Origin: Isotricha intestinalis | Taxonomy: Eukaryota; Ciliophora; Litostomatea; Vestibuliferida; Isotrichidae | Direction: 5' to 3' | Assembly (NCBI GenBank): GCA_023807065.1 | Contig: JAJJLU010000335.1 | Location: 39,826 to 103,825, forward strand | DNA length: 64,000 nucleotides | Notes under the pieces: generated by a model | What the model was told of the DNA's origin: nothing | The model's database searches: none | What the model saw: the letters and a program-made list of their open reading frames with translations, nothing else | Program-made: the position numbers and the translations under genes | In this document: positions 19,197 through 28,414 of the stretch, one piece after another | How the letters are laid out: every line of letters starts with the position of its first letter | Numbering within the stretch: the stretch's first letter is position 1

Positions 19197-21293
19197 ATGT
19201 CAAATAATTCTTATCAAGATCAAAATAATATCAATAATAATAATAATATTATGGATCATTCAATAAAAAATAGTAATAATTCTTCAAAAAGAAATTCTCA
19301 AGAAGATATTTTTAATCAATATAAATTAAATATGGTCAGAGTTAATCCAATTCAAAAATCAATTTTAACAGAAAATAATCCTCAAATTGAAATTGAACCA
19401 AAAAAACAAGAAATTGAATTATTAATAAAGTAAATTATAATATTATTAAATAATATTAGAGTTAAATCTGGTGAAAGAGAAGATCATAATGAACTTATGA
19501 AAATTGTGATTGTTGTTTCAACGATTAAACAACCTAAAATCCAAATTCAAATTACTAGTCCTCATGATCCTTTGATTTTATATATGTTAGATATATCTGA
19601 AGTTGAATTTCATCAAATTAAAACCGAACAAAGTTTACTTATTGATTTTCAAAACTTTCCTTCTTTTTTAGTTAAAATGATTAACTTATGTGGAGAGGAA
19701 AATAGTAAATATAATTGTATTTTAGAAAAAATAAATTTAAATCAAGCTGCTTTTATTATTCAAGAAAGAACTAAATTTAGAGAATTAAATCATTTAGTTT
19801 TGGAATTTACACAAGCTAATGATACAATTGTTAAAAAATATTTAGGTTCAGTTTTTATGGAATTCAAATCGAAATATAAAAATGTTTTAGAAAATTTGAA
19901 TAATTTAGATTTAAATTATAAAAACTTAACTGATGAAAATAACAAATTAAAAGATTCCATTCAACAAAAACAATTAGAACAAAAAACAAATTATGATAAT
20001 TTATTAAATGAAAAAAATAATGAAATAAATACTATAAAAGAACAATGCTTTCAAGAATCAAAAAGTCAATTAGAAAAATTAGAAAAAGAAAAAAATGATA
20101 AAATATTGGATTTAGAAAATAAAATATTATCTCTTCAACAAAATTTAGAAGAACTTCAAAAATCCAAAACAGAATTAGAAGACAATAAAATGAAATTAGA
20201 ATTAACTCAAAAAGATTTAGAAGGAAAAAATGCAATATCAAATACAGAATTAAATGTATATAAAGGAGATATAGATAATTTAAGACAAGAAAATTCAAAT
20301 TTAAATCAAAAATGTTTTACTCAAGAAAAAGAAATAACAGAATTAACATTTAAATTAGAAAATATGAATAAACAATTAGAAGAAAAAGAAAAAGGAGGAG
20401 AAAATTTAAATCAATTAGTAGATACATTAACTAAACAAAGAGAATCAAATGAAGATAATATTAAATCATTAAAATTATCAAATGTTAAACTTGAAGAAAA
20501 ATTACAAACAAGTATCAAAGAAATTAATAAAGGAAATGAAATTATTCAAAAATTACAAAATGATATTAAAAATCAAAAATCAAAATTGAAAACAATTAAA
20601 CAAACTTTAACAAGTCAAGAACAAATAACTCATGAAAAAGAAATGCTATTAGAAAGTCAAAATAGAAGTTTAAATGATATTAAAAGAAATAATGATTTAA
20701 AAGATAAAGATATATCAAATTTAAAAAATCAAATTGAAGCTTTTTCAATGAAAATAACTGAAAATGAAAAATTAATTGAAGATAATAAGCAAATGATAAT
20801 GTATTTAAATAAAACTAAAAATGATAATATGACTAATCCATTTAGAAGTAGATTTAGTGGAGAAAATACTATTAATGAGAATTCAAATGCTTTTTCCAAT
20901 TATAATTTACCTAATTCTAATTTTCAAAATAATTATTTTAATAAGAATAATAATATCAATTCAAATTTACAATTTATGAATAATCCTAATGAAATTAATA
21001 AAAATATTTATCCAAATGAAAATAATAACTTTTTAAGTTCTGAAACTATTCAAAATAATAATTATTTGCAAACTTCAGGAATTAGTAATAGTGGAATGAT
21101 AATGCCAGAAACTAATTTTTTGGGTATTCAAAGAAATAATAATAAGGTTATGATAAACTCATTAAGTAGTTCTGGAAATAACAATATGCAGAATTCAAAT
21201 CATTCATCTAAAGGTTCTGAAAGAAAATATAACATGGAAGAAGAATTTCCAAGACAAATGATTCAACCACAAAGTATCGTAACAAAACCATAA
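19197..21293 (+). CDS. SAS6: Centriolar cartwheel protein SAS-6, two exons
   Basis: 688 residues. Exon 1 is 19197-19429 and exon 2 is 19460-21293; a 30-nt intron lies between. Splicing joins ELLIK to VKSGEREDHNEL and restores the SAS-6 N-terminal head: ITSPHDPLILYMLDISEVEF matches the family pattern LTDDTDPFFLYxLxISEEDF, followed by LLIDFQNFPSFLVKMINLC and the PISA-type TKFRELNHLVLEF region. A long coiled coil runs from about 205 to 515, as expected for the dimer stalk, and the last 170 residues are a disordered Asn-rich tail. SAS-6 dimers assemble the ninefold cartwheel that templates centrioles and basal bodies, so this gene shows that the organism builds cilia or flagella. The N-terminal 45 residues are an extra Asn-rich extension. 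Confidence 0.9.
19430..19459 (+). other. Spliceosomal intron, 30 nt
   Basis: Donor GTAAAT and acceptor ATTAG; it carries an in-frame TAA if retained. Removal restores the conserved SAS-6 head domain. Confidence 0.85.
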
Positions 21294-21879
21294 AAAATAT
21301 TAATTTTGAAATAACAAAAAATATTACTTTTTTTTTTAAATAAATCAATATTAAAATCTTATATTTAATTTTAAACATAAACTGAAAAAAAACAAAACTT
21401 AAAAATGGGAACTTTAGTTTTTAAGCACTTTTTTTTCCTTTCATCTAAAAGTTTATTAATTTTATGGATTTTTCATAGATTTTTTAAAGTAATGTGAGAA
21501 CATCAAATTTCAGTATTTAGCTTTTATTTTTTCCCATTGATAAATTTTTTCTAAACATAATTATTTTAATTATATATTTCTTACTTTTAAAGAGTTCATT
21601 CCAATATAAATAATCATTTTGTCATAAGTTATGTTTCCTCCTTAAGAAGCATTTCAAAGGTTTTGTATTATTTTTTTTATATCAAATTCTTGAATTGTTA
21701 ATTTAATAATTTGGGTAAAAGTAATTAATATAAATAATATATAAATTTTATAAAAATATCTAAATTAATTTCTATATTAATTAAATAATATTCTATTCAT
21801 AAAAAAAATAAAAAAGACCCAAAATATAAACATCAATATTTTAATTAAAAAAAAATAATATAATAAATGTAAAAAAACG
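21294..21879. other. Intergenic region
   Basis: About 590 bp between SAS-6 and the kinase gene. AT-rich with T-runs; nothing recognised beyond the presumed promoter of the kinase. Confidence 0.55.
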
Positions 21880-23976
21880 ATGGAGAAAAAAGAAAATATA
21901 AATCAATTAAACAATGAATTCTTAATATCATCATATAAAATAATAGGTCTTTTAGGAAAAGGTTCTTTTGGAGTTGTAAAACTAGGAATTCATATTCCAA
22001 CAAATGAAAAAGTTGCAATTAAAATAATATCAAAGAAAAACAAAAAGCATAATATTTTAACAAACTCAGAAATTTCAATTTTAAAGTCCTTAAATCATCA
22101 AAATATAGTAAAAATATATGAAGTAATAGAAACTAATGATAATTTTTATATAATCTTTGAATATATTTCAGGAGGAGAATTACAAAAATTTATATTAAAT
22201 CAAGGTCGATTAAATCAAACAACAATCATGAATTTTTTTTATCAATTAGTAGTAGGAATATCTTATTTACATAATAATAATATAATTCATAGAGATTTAA
22301 AACCAGAAAATATTCTATTAACTAAAAATGAAGAAATTAAAATTATAGATTTTGGTTTGGCAATAAAATTGGATAAAAAAAATCAAATGTTAAATTCTCA
22401 ATGTGGTTCAATAAATTATTGTTCACCTGAAATAATAAAAGGAGAAGAATATAATGGAAAATTAGCAGATATTTGGAGTATTGGAATTATATTATATGTT
22501 ATGAATTGTGGTAATCCTCCTTTTATAGGAAAAAATAATAAGGAAATTCAAAAAAATATATTAAATTGTAAAATTGAATTTCCTTCTAATTTCCCTTTTA
22601 TTATTAAAGATTTAATATCAAAAATATTAGTAATTAATCCGAATAAAAGAATAAATCTAAAAGGAATAATGCAACATTCTGTATATAAACATGGTCAAAG
22701 GATTTTTATGAATGATAATATTATATATGATAATAAAACTAATTGTATTAAAGAGAATATTTTAAAACAATGTGAAAGTATTGCAATAAAAGATATGAAG
22801 CAATTTGAAGGAAATGATGATATTAATAAGATTGCTTTAAAAAAAATATTAAAAAATAAAGCATTAAGAGAAACTAATTGGAGTAATTTTTTAAGTGGAT
22901 ATAATTCAGCTGAAAATAAAAAATATAAAAGAGATCCTTATTTTTTTCGAAGTTTTACCCCAACTAATATAGATGTTTTAACCGCAAGAAATTTAAATAA
23001 TAATTTTAAAAAATTTGATGATATTAATATTTTCGATAGTTCAATTAGTCCTATTAAAAATAAATTAAAATTAAACCAACAAAAAAGAAAAATGAAAAAT
23101 AAACATAGTAAAAGTTCAAAAAAAACTCTTTCAATTAATATAAATTCAGTAATAAAAGAATCTAATTATTCTATATTAAATAATCAAAAAGAGACTGATA
23201 AAAAAATAACAATAAAAGTATATAGAAATGTATCAGATAAAAATTATAAAAAAATAACAAAAGATACCGACAATAACAAAAATATCATTCATAGTAATGA
23301 AGATAATAATAAAAAAATAAGTATATTAGAAGTAACAAGTTCAGATAATATAAAAAATAATCAAAATAATAAAAATCAAAATTCAAACGATAAAAAAAAT
23401 TCGACTCAATCAAGTAAATTTACTATTTATTTAACAAAAGAAAAAGCAAAAGCCCCTACAAAATTATTCCCATACACAATTAATTTTTCAGCAAATTCAA
23501 TTAAAAATAAAGTAAATCAATCAAAATTAAAACCATATATAAAAAGAAATAAGAAAAGAACTTCTCAAGATGATTATAATACTTCTCAAAAATCAATTAT
23601 TCAAAAATCTTCAAATGAAAATTCCTCATTTAATATTGCAAGAAGTTTAATTTTAGCTCATAAAACTTTATTAACAGAACCTTCACAAAGTCCTTTAAAA
23701 TCTGCAGAAAAAGATTCTAAAGTTCATATAGTTAGATTAAATAGAATTAATAGATATTCAGATAAAAAAATGTTGGATGGAAAAATTCATAATGATGAAA
23801 ATGATTATAAGAAAGATAGAAATAATCATTTTTTATCAAAAACCTTAAGTAAACATATGAAAACAATTAATACATATGGTTTTAGTAATTATATTAATAT
23901 GAATCTAAATCCTCCTGTTAAAATAAGTGTTCAATTAAATGAACTTTGTAATTCGGAAAAGAAAGAAAAGAATTAA
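21880..23976 (+). CDS. Ser/Thr protein kinase, CAMK/SNF1-like, with long disordered tail
   Basis: 698 residues. The kinase domain covers about 19-270: glycine loop LLGKGSFGVVKLG, catalytic Lys48 in VAIKII, HRDLKPEN with catalytic Asp139, DFG at Asp157, and the activation segment ending GSINYCSPEII. The domain order and the GxxxY-CSPE form fit the CAMK-like (AMPK/SNF1, MARK) group. All catalytic residues are present, so it is active in principle. The remaining 430 residues are Lys/Asn/Ser-rich and poorly ordered, with no kinase-associated or UBA domain that I can see, and many possible phosphorylation sites. It is likely to be cytosolic. The short arm after the kinase domain (QRIFMNDNIIYDN) is typical of protist CAMK-like kinases. 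Confidence 0.9.
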   Translation: MEKKENINQLNNEFLISSYKIIGLLGKGSFGVVKLGIHIPTNEKVAIKIISKKNKKHNILTNSEISILKSLNHQNIVKIYEVIETNDNFYIIFEYISGGELQKFILNQGRLNQTTIMNFFYQLVVGISYLHNNNIIHRDLKPENILLTKNEEIKIIDFGLAIKLDKKNQMLNSQCGSINYCSPEIIKGEEYNGKLADIWSIGIILYVMNCGNPPFIGKNNKEIQKNILNCKIEFPSNFPFIIKDLISKILVINPNKRINLKGIMQHSVYKHGQRIFMNDNIIYDNKTNCIKENILKQCESIAIKDMKQFEGNDDINKIALKKILKNKALRETNWSNFLSGYNSAENKKYKRDPYFFRSFTPTNIDVLTARNLNNNFKKFDDINIFDSSISPIKNKLKLNQQKRKMKNKHSKSSKKTLSININSVIKESNYSILNNQKETDKKITIKVYRNVSDKNYKKITKDTDNNKNIIHSNEDNNKKISILEVTSSDNIKNNQNNKNQNSNDKKNSTQSSKFTIYLTKEKAKAPTKLFPYTINFSANSIKNKVNQSKLKPYIKRNKKRTSQDDYNTSQKSIIQKSSNENSSFNIARSLILAHKTLLTEPSQSPLKSAEKDSKVHIVRLNRINRYSDKKMLDGKIHNDENDYKKDRNNHFLSKTLSKHMKTINTYGFSNYINMNLNPPVKISVQLNELCNSEKKEKN

Positions 23977-24222
23977 TTTTTATTATTATTAAATTAATTT
24001 TTTAAGGAATTAATTTTAAATAATTTATATTAATTTATTAAAATTAAATTTTATTAATCTCTATAATATATAAATAAAATAAATAAAATAAAAAAATAAT
24101 TTTAATAATTCTCCTAAATTAATTATTCAGATTTTTATAAATCATGATATTGGAATTAAAATAATAAAATATCCTAATAATTTAAAATTGAATAATTAAA
24201 AAAGAATAAGAATAAAAAGGAG

Positions 24223-24995
24223 ATGTCAAACCAGAAAGACATATTCCAACCAACTTTTTCAAATCAAATAAACTTAAATCAAACAAAAGTGATCACAACA
24301 AAATGTCAAGTTTTGGAAAACAAATTAATAATCAACAGTAAAAAAACTTAATTTTAAATAAAAATTAGATTTTCTAAATATAAAAAGAAAAAAATATTCA
24401 ATGTTTAGTTCTGAAGTAAAAAAAAAATGTATAGAAGCAGTAAAATAATAAATATAAATATTTTTAAAAAATCTAGTCAAAATGTAATGATTTAAAAGCA
24501 GTTTCTAAAATGTTTGCAGTTCCATTAAAAAGCTTAAAAAGATGGATTAAAGTAGGACCAGAAAGGAAAAAAGGTAAATAATAGATTTTATCCTATTTTT
24601 TTTATACTTAAGGTGGAGGGAGAAAAATTAGAGACCCTGAAATGGAAAAAATTCTTTATAATTGGTATGAAGATTTAAAAGAAAAAAATATTCCTGTTAC
24701 ACCAAAAATGATTAAAAAAAAAGCTTTAGAAATCAAAAAATTTCCTGATTTTATTGCTTCTAAAGGATGGTTAGAAAAATTTAAAAGGAAATTTAAACTT
24801 GAATTAAGTAGAGAAAGTAAATGTGAAAATAACTCTAATGTGATTTTTAATAATGTTTGTGAAAAAAAAAATAATATTAATGCTAATCAAAATAATCAAA
24901 TTTGCAATGATAATAGGAAAGAAAAAAATATTTTTACTAAAACAACTACTTTTAAACCTTTTCAAACAATTGAAGTTTTTGCAAAATCAAATTAA
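24223..24995 (+). CDS. Psq/CENP-B-type helix-turn-helix DNA-binding protein, four exons, no transposase domain
   Basis: 221 residues in four exons: 24223-24337, 24369-24439, 24477-24573 and 24613-24995, with all frames joining exactly. Residues about 50-90 form a psq/Brinker-like HTH (FSSEVKKKCIEAV, DLKAVSKMF, LKSLKRWIK). Next come the basic link GGGRKIRD and a CENP-B/Tc5-type HTH (about 95-160) with YNWYEDLKEKNIPVT, MIKKKALEI and GWLEKFKRKF. This pair of HTH domains normally heads Tigger/pogo-type transposases or proteins derived from them. The remaining 60 residues are Asn-rich and contain no DDE nuclease, and no terminal inverted repeats were seen nearby. It is therefore best read as a domesticated DNA-binding factor, nuclear, target unknown. 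Confidence 0.8.
24338..24368 (+). other. Spliceosomal intron, 31 nt
   Basis: First intron of the HTH gene: donor GTAAAA, acceptor ATTAG, phase 1. Confidence 0.75.
24440..24476 (+). other. Spliceosomal intron, 37 nt
   Basis: Second intron of the HTH gene: donor GTAAAA, acceptor TCTAG, phase 0. It interrupts the first HTH domain. Confidence 0.8.
24574..24612 (+). other. Spliceosomal intron, 39 nt
   Basis: Third intron of the HTH gene: donor GTAAAT, acceptor TTAAG, phase 1. It separates the two HTH domains at the basic GGGRK link. Confidence 0.8.
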
Positions 24996-25163
24996 GATAG
25001 ATTTATTTATTTTTTACCATTGTCTTTTAACAATGTTATTATATATATTTAGTTTTTTGATTCAAAAAAGTATTAAAAAATTTCTGTTTTTAAAAATTTT
25101 TTATTTGAAAATTTTTTTGTTATTAATTTAAAAAAAAAATAATTATTTATATTTAAGGTTCTA

Positions 25164-25853
25164 ATGTCATCCATTATAAATACTATAATTTTAATAATAA
25201 TATCCACTATAGTATTATATATTATATACAAATATTTATTTGGTCATTCCAAAAATTTAATTAGAAATACAATAATGATAATTGGACCTTCTCAATCAGG
25301 AAAAACAACATTTTTTTATTTTTTAATTGGAAAAGAAAATCAAAAAACAATAATGTCAATGGAACCTAATGAATTATTGGATTGTAAATCTCCTCATTTA
25401 AATGAAAAATATGATATTATTGATTATCCTGGAACTGGTTATTTTCAAGAAATAATTATTAATAAAATTAGCCAATGCAAAGTTATTCTTCTTTTTATTG
25501 ATTCTTCAGATAAAAATTCCATTGTTCAAAGTGCAAAATATATTTATGATATTTTAAATTCAGATAAATTTGATTTAGAAAGTCAATTAGTTGTTTGTTG
25601 TAATAAACAAGATAATAATTTTCCAAAAACAAAAAAAATTATTGAAGATGAATTGAATAAAGAAATCGAAAATTTAAAAAATATAAAACAAAAAAATAAT
25701 CTTGAAGATTCTGTTAATATGGGTGTCATTTTTCAAATGAAAAAAAAGTTTAATTTTAAAATGTTTGAAAATGTTAAATTTGTTGAATCTGATAAGAAAA
25801 GTAATTATTTAAATATAATAAATAAATTAAAAGAAATATTAGAAAATCATTAA
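25164..25853 (+). CDS. SRPRB: Signal recognition particle receptor subunit beta
   Basis: 229 residues, close to the family length. An N-terminal membrane anchor (residues about 4-26) is followed by a GTPase domain of the Arf/Sar-like SRP receptor beta type: P-loop GPSQSGKTTFFYFLIG, then the switch II motif DYPGTGYF (family DxPGH), and the base-recognition motif CNKQD. SR-beta holds the SRP receptor alpha subunit at the ER membrane during cotranslational protein targeting. The alternative, another Arf-like GTPase, is less likely because of the N-terminal transmembrane segment and the absence of a myristoylation site. A TTTAAG just before the ATG resembles a splice acceptor, so a small upstream exon cannot be excluded. 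Confidence 0.8.
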   Translation: MSSIINTIILIIISTIVLYIIYKYLFGHSKNLIRNTIMIIGPSQSGKTTFFYFLIGKENQKTIMSMEPNELLDCKSPHLNEKYDIIDYPGTGYFQEIIINKISQCKVILLFIDSSDKNSIVQSAKYIYDILNSDKFDLESQLVVCCNKQDNNFPKTKKIIEDELNKEIENLKNIKQKNNLEDSVNMGVIFQMKKKFNFKMFENVKFVESDKKSNYLNIINKLKEILENH

Positions 25854-25891
25854 ACTAATTAAATTTATAACATTATTTAATATGAAAATAT

Positions 25892-27127
25892 TTAATGTTT
25901 TAATTGTTGATTAAACATCGATTGAAAGTTATTCAAATTATTATTTTGATTATGCTGAGGATTTATTTGTTTTAAGAAATTTAATTGGTTATTATTATTC
26001 AAATAAATAGAATTACCTGATTTTTGATATTCATTAATTTTTTGATGATATGCAACTTCTTTATAAAATTCAGTAATATATTGATATAATACATCCAAAG
26101 AATTTTTTTGTAATTGATTACATATTCTCATAGTATTTATTTGTTTTTCTAAGATATCAATTCCTTTTTTATCTTCTTCATTAATTGAATTAAAATTTAA
26201 ATTTAAAGGATTTATCCCAGTTGAAATATTTAAATTATTAGGAAAAGAAATATTATCATTTTGATTTAATTGTTGAAGTAACATTTCATAATTTAAAACA
26301 TTCGGAGGTTGTTCATAAAAATTTTTAAATAATTGATTTTGATTATTTAAAGGAGTATTATATAAAAAATTTTTATAAAACAAAAATGAATTTTGAGGAA
26401 AAGCATTTGAATTTAATTGTAAATTATTTTGATTTAAAAAATTCGATGGACTGTGAATTTGTTGAAATGTTTGTTGATTAATATTTTGATTTGGTGTTTG
26501 ATTATTTAACAAAGAATTTACTTGATGAAAATTTAGTGTTTGATTTTCTCTTGATGAATTAGGAAATTTAATATTTTGTTCTTCTATTTGAATTAAACTA
26601 TTTTTATTTTTCAAATCAAATATTTTTATTAAATAATCATTTCCTTCAGTTTTTATTTTATTTAAACAATTTTTACAAATCAATTTTTCAATTTTAAATT
26701 TCATTCCTTGACTTTTACTTTTAATGTCTGCAAATTCATTTTTATATAATAAATTAGTTTCTAAATATTTAAAAACATCATCTACACTTTTAAATTTAAT
26801 TATTTCTTCTTCTTTTCGACAAATAATACAAATTCCTTTATTAAAAGTATTTTTTTGAATATTACTTTTTTGACAAGTTTCACAAATAAATTCATTTAAA
26901 TTTTGATTTTGTTTTTTTGCACAAGTTAAACAAAAATAATTTTTACAATTAATACATTGTTTCATTAATGTTATTTCTGTTTGTTTACTACAATATCCAC
27001 ATTTTCCTATATTTTGATTACTTTTTTCTTTTGGGTTTAAAAAATCTATTAATTGTGGATCCATTGAATTTCTTTTATGATTTAAAAATTCATTTCTTTT
27101 ATTTTCTTCTTTTAATGATTTTTCCAT
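25892..27127 (-). CDS. Zinc-finger protein with a long Gln/Asn-rich tail
   Basis: 411 residues. Residues about 41-85 contain a FYVE/PHD-like cross-brace (CGYCSKQ, CINCKNYFCLTCAKK, then CETC) and a second Cys group near residues 97-100 (CIICRKEEE), with a final pair CKNC near 150. From about residue 185 to the end the protein is dominated by Gln, Asn, Leu and Phe, with a short helical segment at about 325-365. The composition of the tail is prion-like and suggests a protein that self-associates in RNA or membrane granules, which is inference. The exact zinc-finger class is uncertain. The gene is divergent from the DZIP1-like gene over 161 bp. Confidence 0.65.
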   Translation of the reverse strand: MEKSLKEENKRNEFLNHKRNSMDPQLIDFLNPKEKSNQNIGKCGYCSKQTEITLMKQCINCKNYFCLTCAKKQNQNLNEFICETCQKSNIQKNTFNKGICIICRKEEEIIKFKSVDDVFKYLETNLLYKNEFADIKSKSQGMKFKIEKLICKNCLNKIKTEGNDYLIKIFDLKNKNSLIQIEEQNIKFPNSSRENQTLNFHQVNSLLNNQTPNQNINQQTFQQIHSPSNFLNQNNLQLNSNAFPQNSFLFYKNFLYNTPLNNQNQLFKNFYEQPPNVLNYEMLLQQLNQNDNISFPNNLNISTGINPLNLNFNSINEEDKKGIDILEKQINTMRICNQLQKNSLDVLYQYITEFYKEVAYHQKINEYQKSGNSIYLNNNNQLNFLKQINPQHNQNNNLNNFQSMFNQQLKH

Positions 27128-27288
27128 AATGAATTTTTTATAAATTTATTAATATAAGATTTAGACAAATATTTAATTTATTCTAATTTTCTTTATTTTA
27201 ATTAAATAAAACTTTGAGAATTAAAAATATGAATTTTTAAATATATAATTATGACAAAATAACAATTATAATTTAATAATAGAAACAA

Positions 27289-28374
27289 ATGGAAAAATCA
27301 AATTTTAAATTTCATACTTTTGAACAAAATCAAGATGATAATGAAATAGATAAAAACTCTGAAATTACTAATAATATTTTTAATCCAAATATGATTAAAT
27401 CAAATTCATTTTATCAAATGAATAATATTGACAAAAGAAATCTGATTAAAAAAACATTATCTATAGACTTTTTAAATGAAATAAAAAATAAAAATTTTGA
27501 AACAATTCAAACAATTTTACCTCATTTGTTGAATAATATATTTGATGATGAAAGTGAAGATTTTAATTTGTTAGTGGGAAAATATCAAAAAATTTTAATT
27601 TATTTATATGATATTCAAATTGCAATGAATGAAAAAAATCAAGAACTTGAATTTAATTATAATCAAAACCAACATACAATAAACAAAATTAAGCACAATG
27701 AATTAGTCATTGGAAATTTAAGTAATAAAATCAAAGAAACACAAGAAAAATTAAATAAAATAAAAATTTTTTTAAAAAAGAATAATAAAAAAATTCCAGA
27801 ATCATTGACTGGAATAAATAAAAATCATAAAAATATATATTTTTGTGATATATGTCCAAATATTAAGTTTACAAATTATGAAAGTTTTCATAATCATTAT
27901 GTTAAAAAACATATTGATCCTAATTTAGATTATGGAGTAAATATTTTTAAAATGAATAATTATTTTGACCAAGTTTATTTTGATCTAAAACTTAAAGAAT
28001 TTTCAAATGACGTTAAAAACCAAATAAATTCTTTAAAAAGGGAAAAAGAAGAAGAAATTGATAGAAACAATGATAAAATGAAAAATAAAATTGCTCAAAG
28101 TATAAATTTATCAAATAATAATAATCAAAATTTATTGAAAAGTATAAATCCTAGAAATTCATTAAGACAAAGTAAAAACATTTATGTAAATAAAAGAGAG
28201 TCTTATAAAAAAAGAATTAATAATAAAGAATTTTATGATAAAATCGAACAATTTAAAAATGAACAAAAAGAAAAATATAAAAAATTTATAAATGACTTTA
28301 ATATTTTTAGAGATAAAATATATGAAAGATTAAATGAAATATCAAAAAGTAGAAAAGAAAAACAAAATGAATAA
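27289..28374 (+). CDS. C2H2 zinc-finger coiled-coil protein, possibly DZIP1-like
   Basis: 361 residues. Order: disordered N-terminus (1-55); a helical block about 60-125 (IDFLNEIKNKNFETIQTIL); a coiled coil about 110-165; one C2H2 zinc finger about 184-210 (FCDICPN...NYESFHNHYVKKH); then more Lys/Glu/Asn-rich helix to the end. A helical N-terminal domain followed by a coiled coil and a single C2H2 finger is the plan of DZIP1/Iguana proteins, which sit at the base of cilia and help transition-zone assembly. The presence of SAS-6 in the window makes a ciliary role plausible. Without an alignment this remains a suggestion. Confidence 0.5.
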   Translation: MEKSNFKFHTFEQNQDDNEIDKNSEITNNIFNPNMIKSNSFYQMNNIDKRNLIKKTLSIDFLNEIKNKNFETIQTILPHLLNNIFDDESEDFNLLVGKYQKILIYLYDIQIAMNEKNQELEFNYNQNQHTINKIKHNELVIGNLSNKIKETQEKLNKIKIFLKKNNKKIPESLTGINKNHKNIYFCDICPNIKFTNYESFHNHYVKKHIDPNLDYGVNIFKMNNYFDQVYFDLKLKEFSNDVKNQINSLKREKEEEIDRNNDKMKNKIAQSINLSNNNNQNLLKSINPRNSLRQSKNIYVNKRESYKKRINNKEFYDKIEQFKNEQKEKYKKFINDFNIFRDKIYERLNEISKSRKEKQNE

Positions 28375-28414
28375 ATATAAGTTTTTTAAAATATTAAATG
28401 AATAAAAAGTTTAT

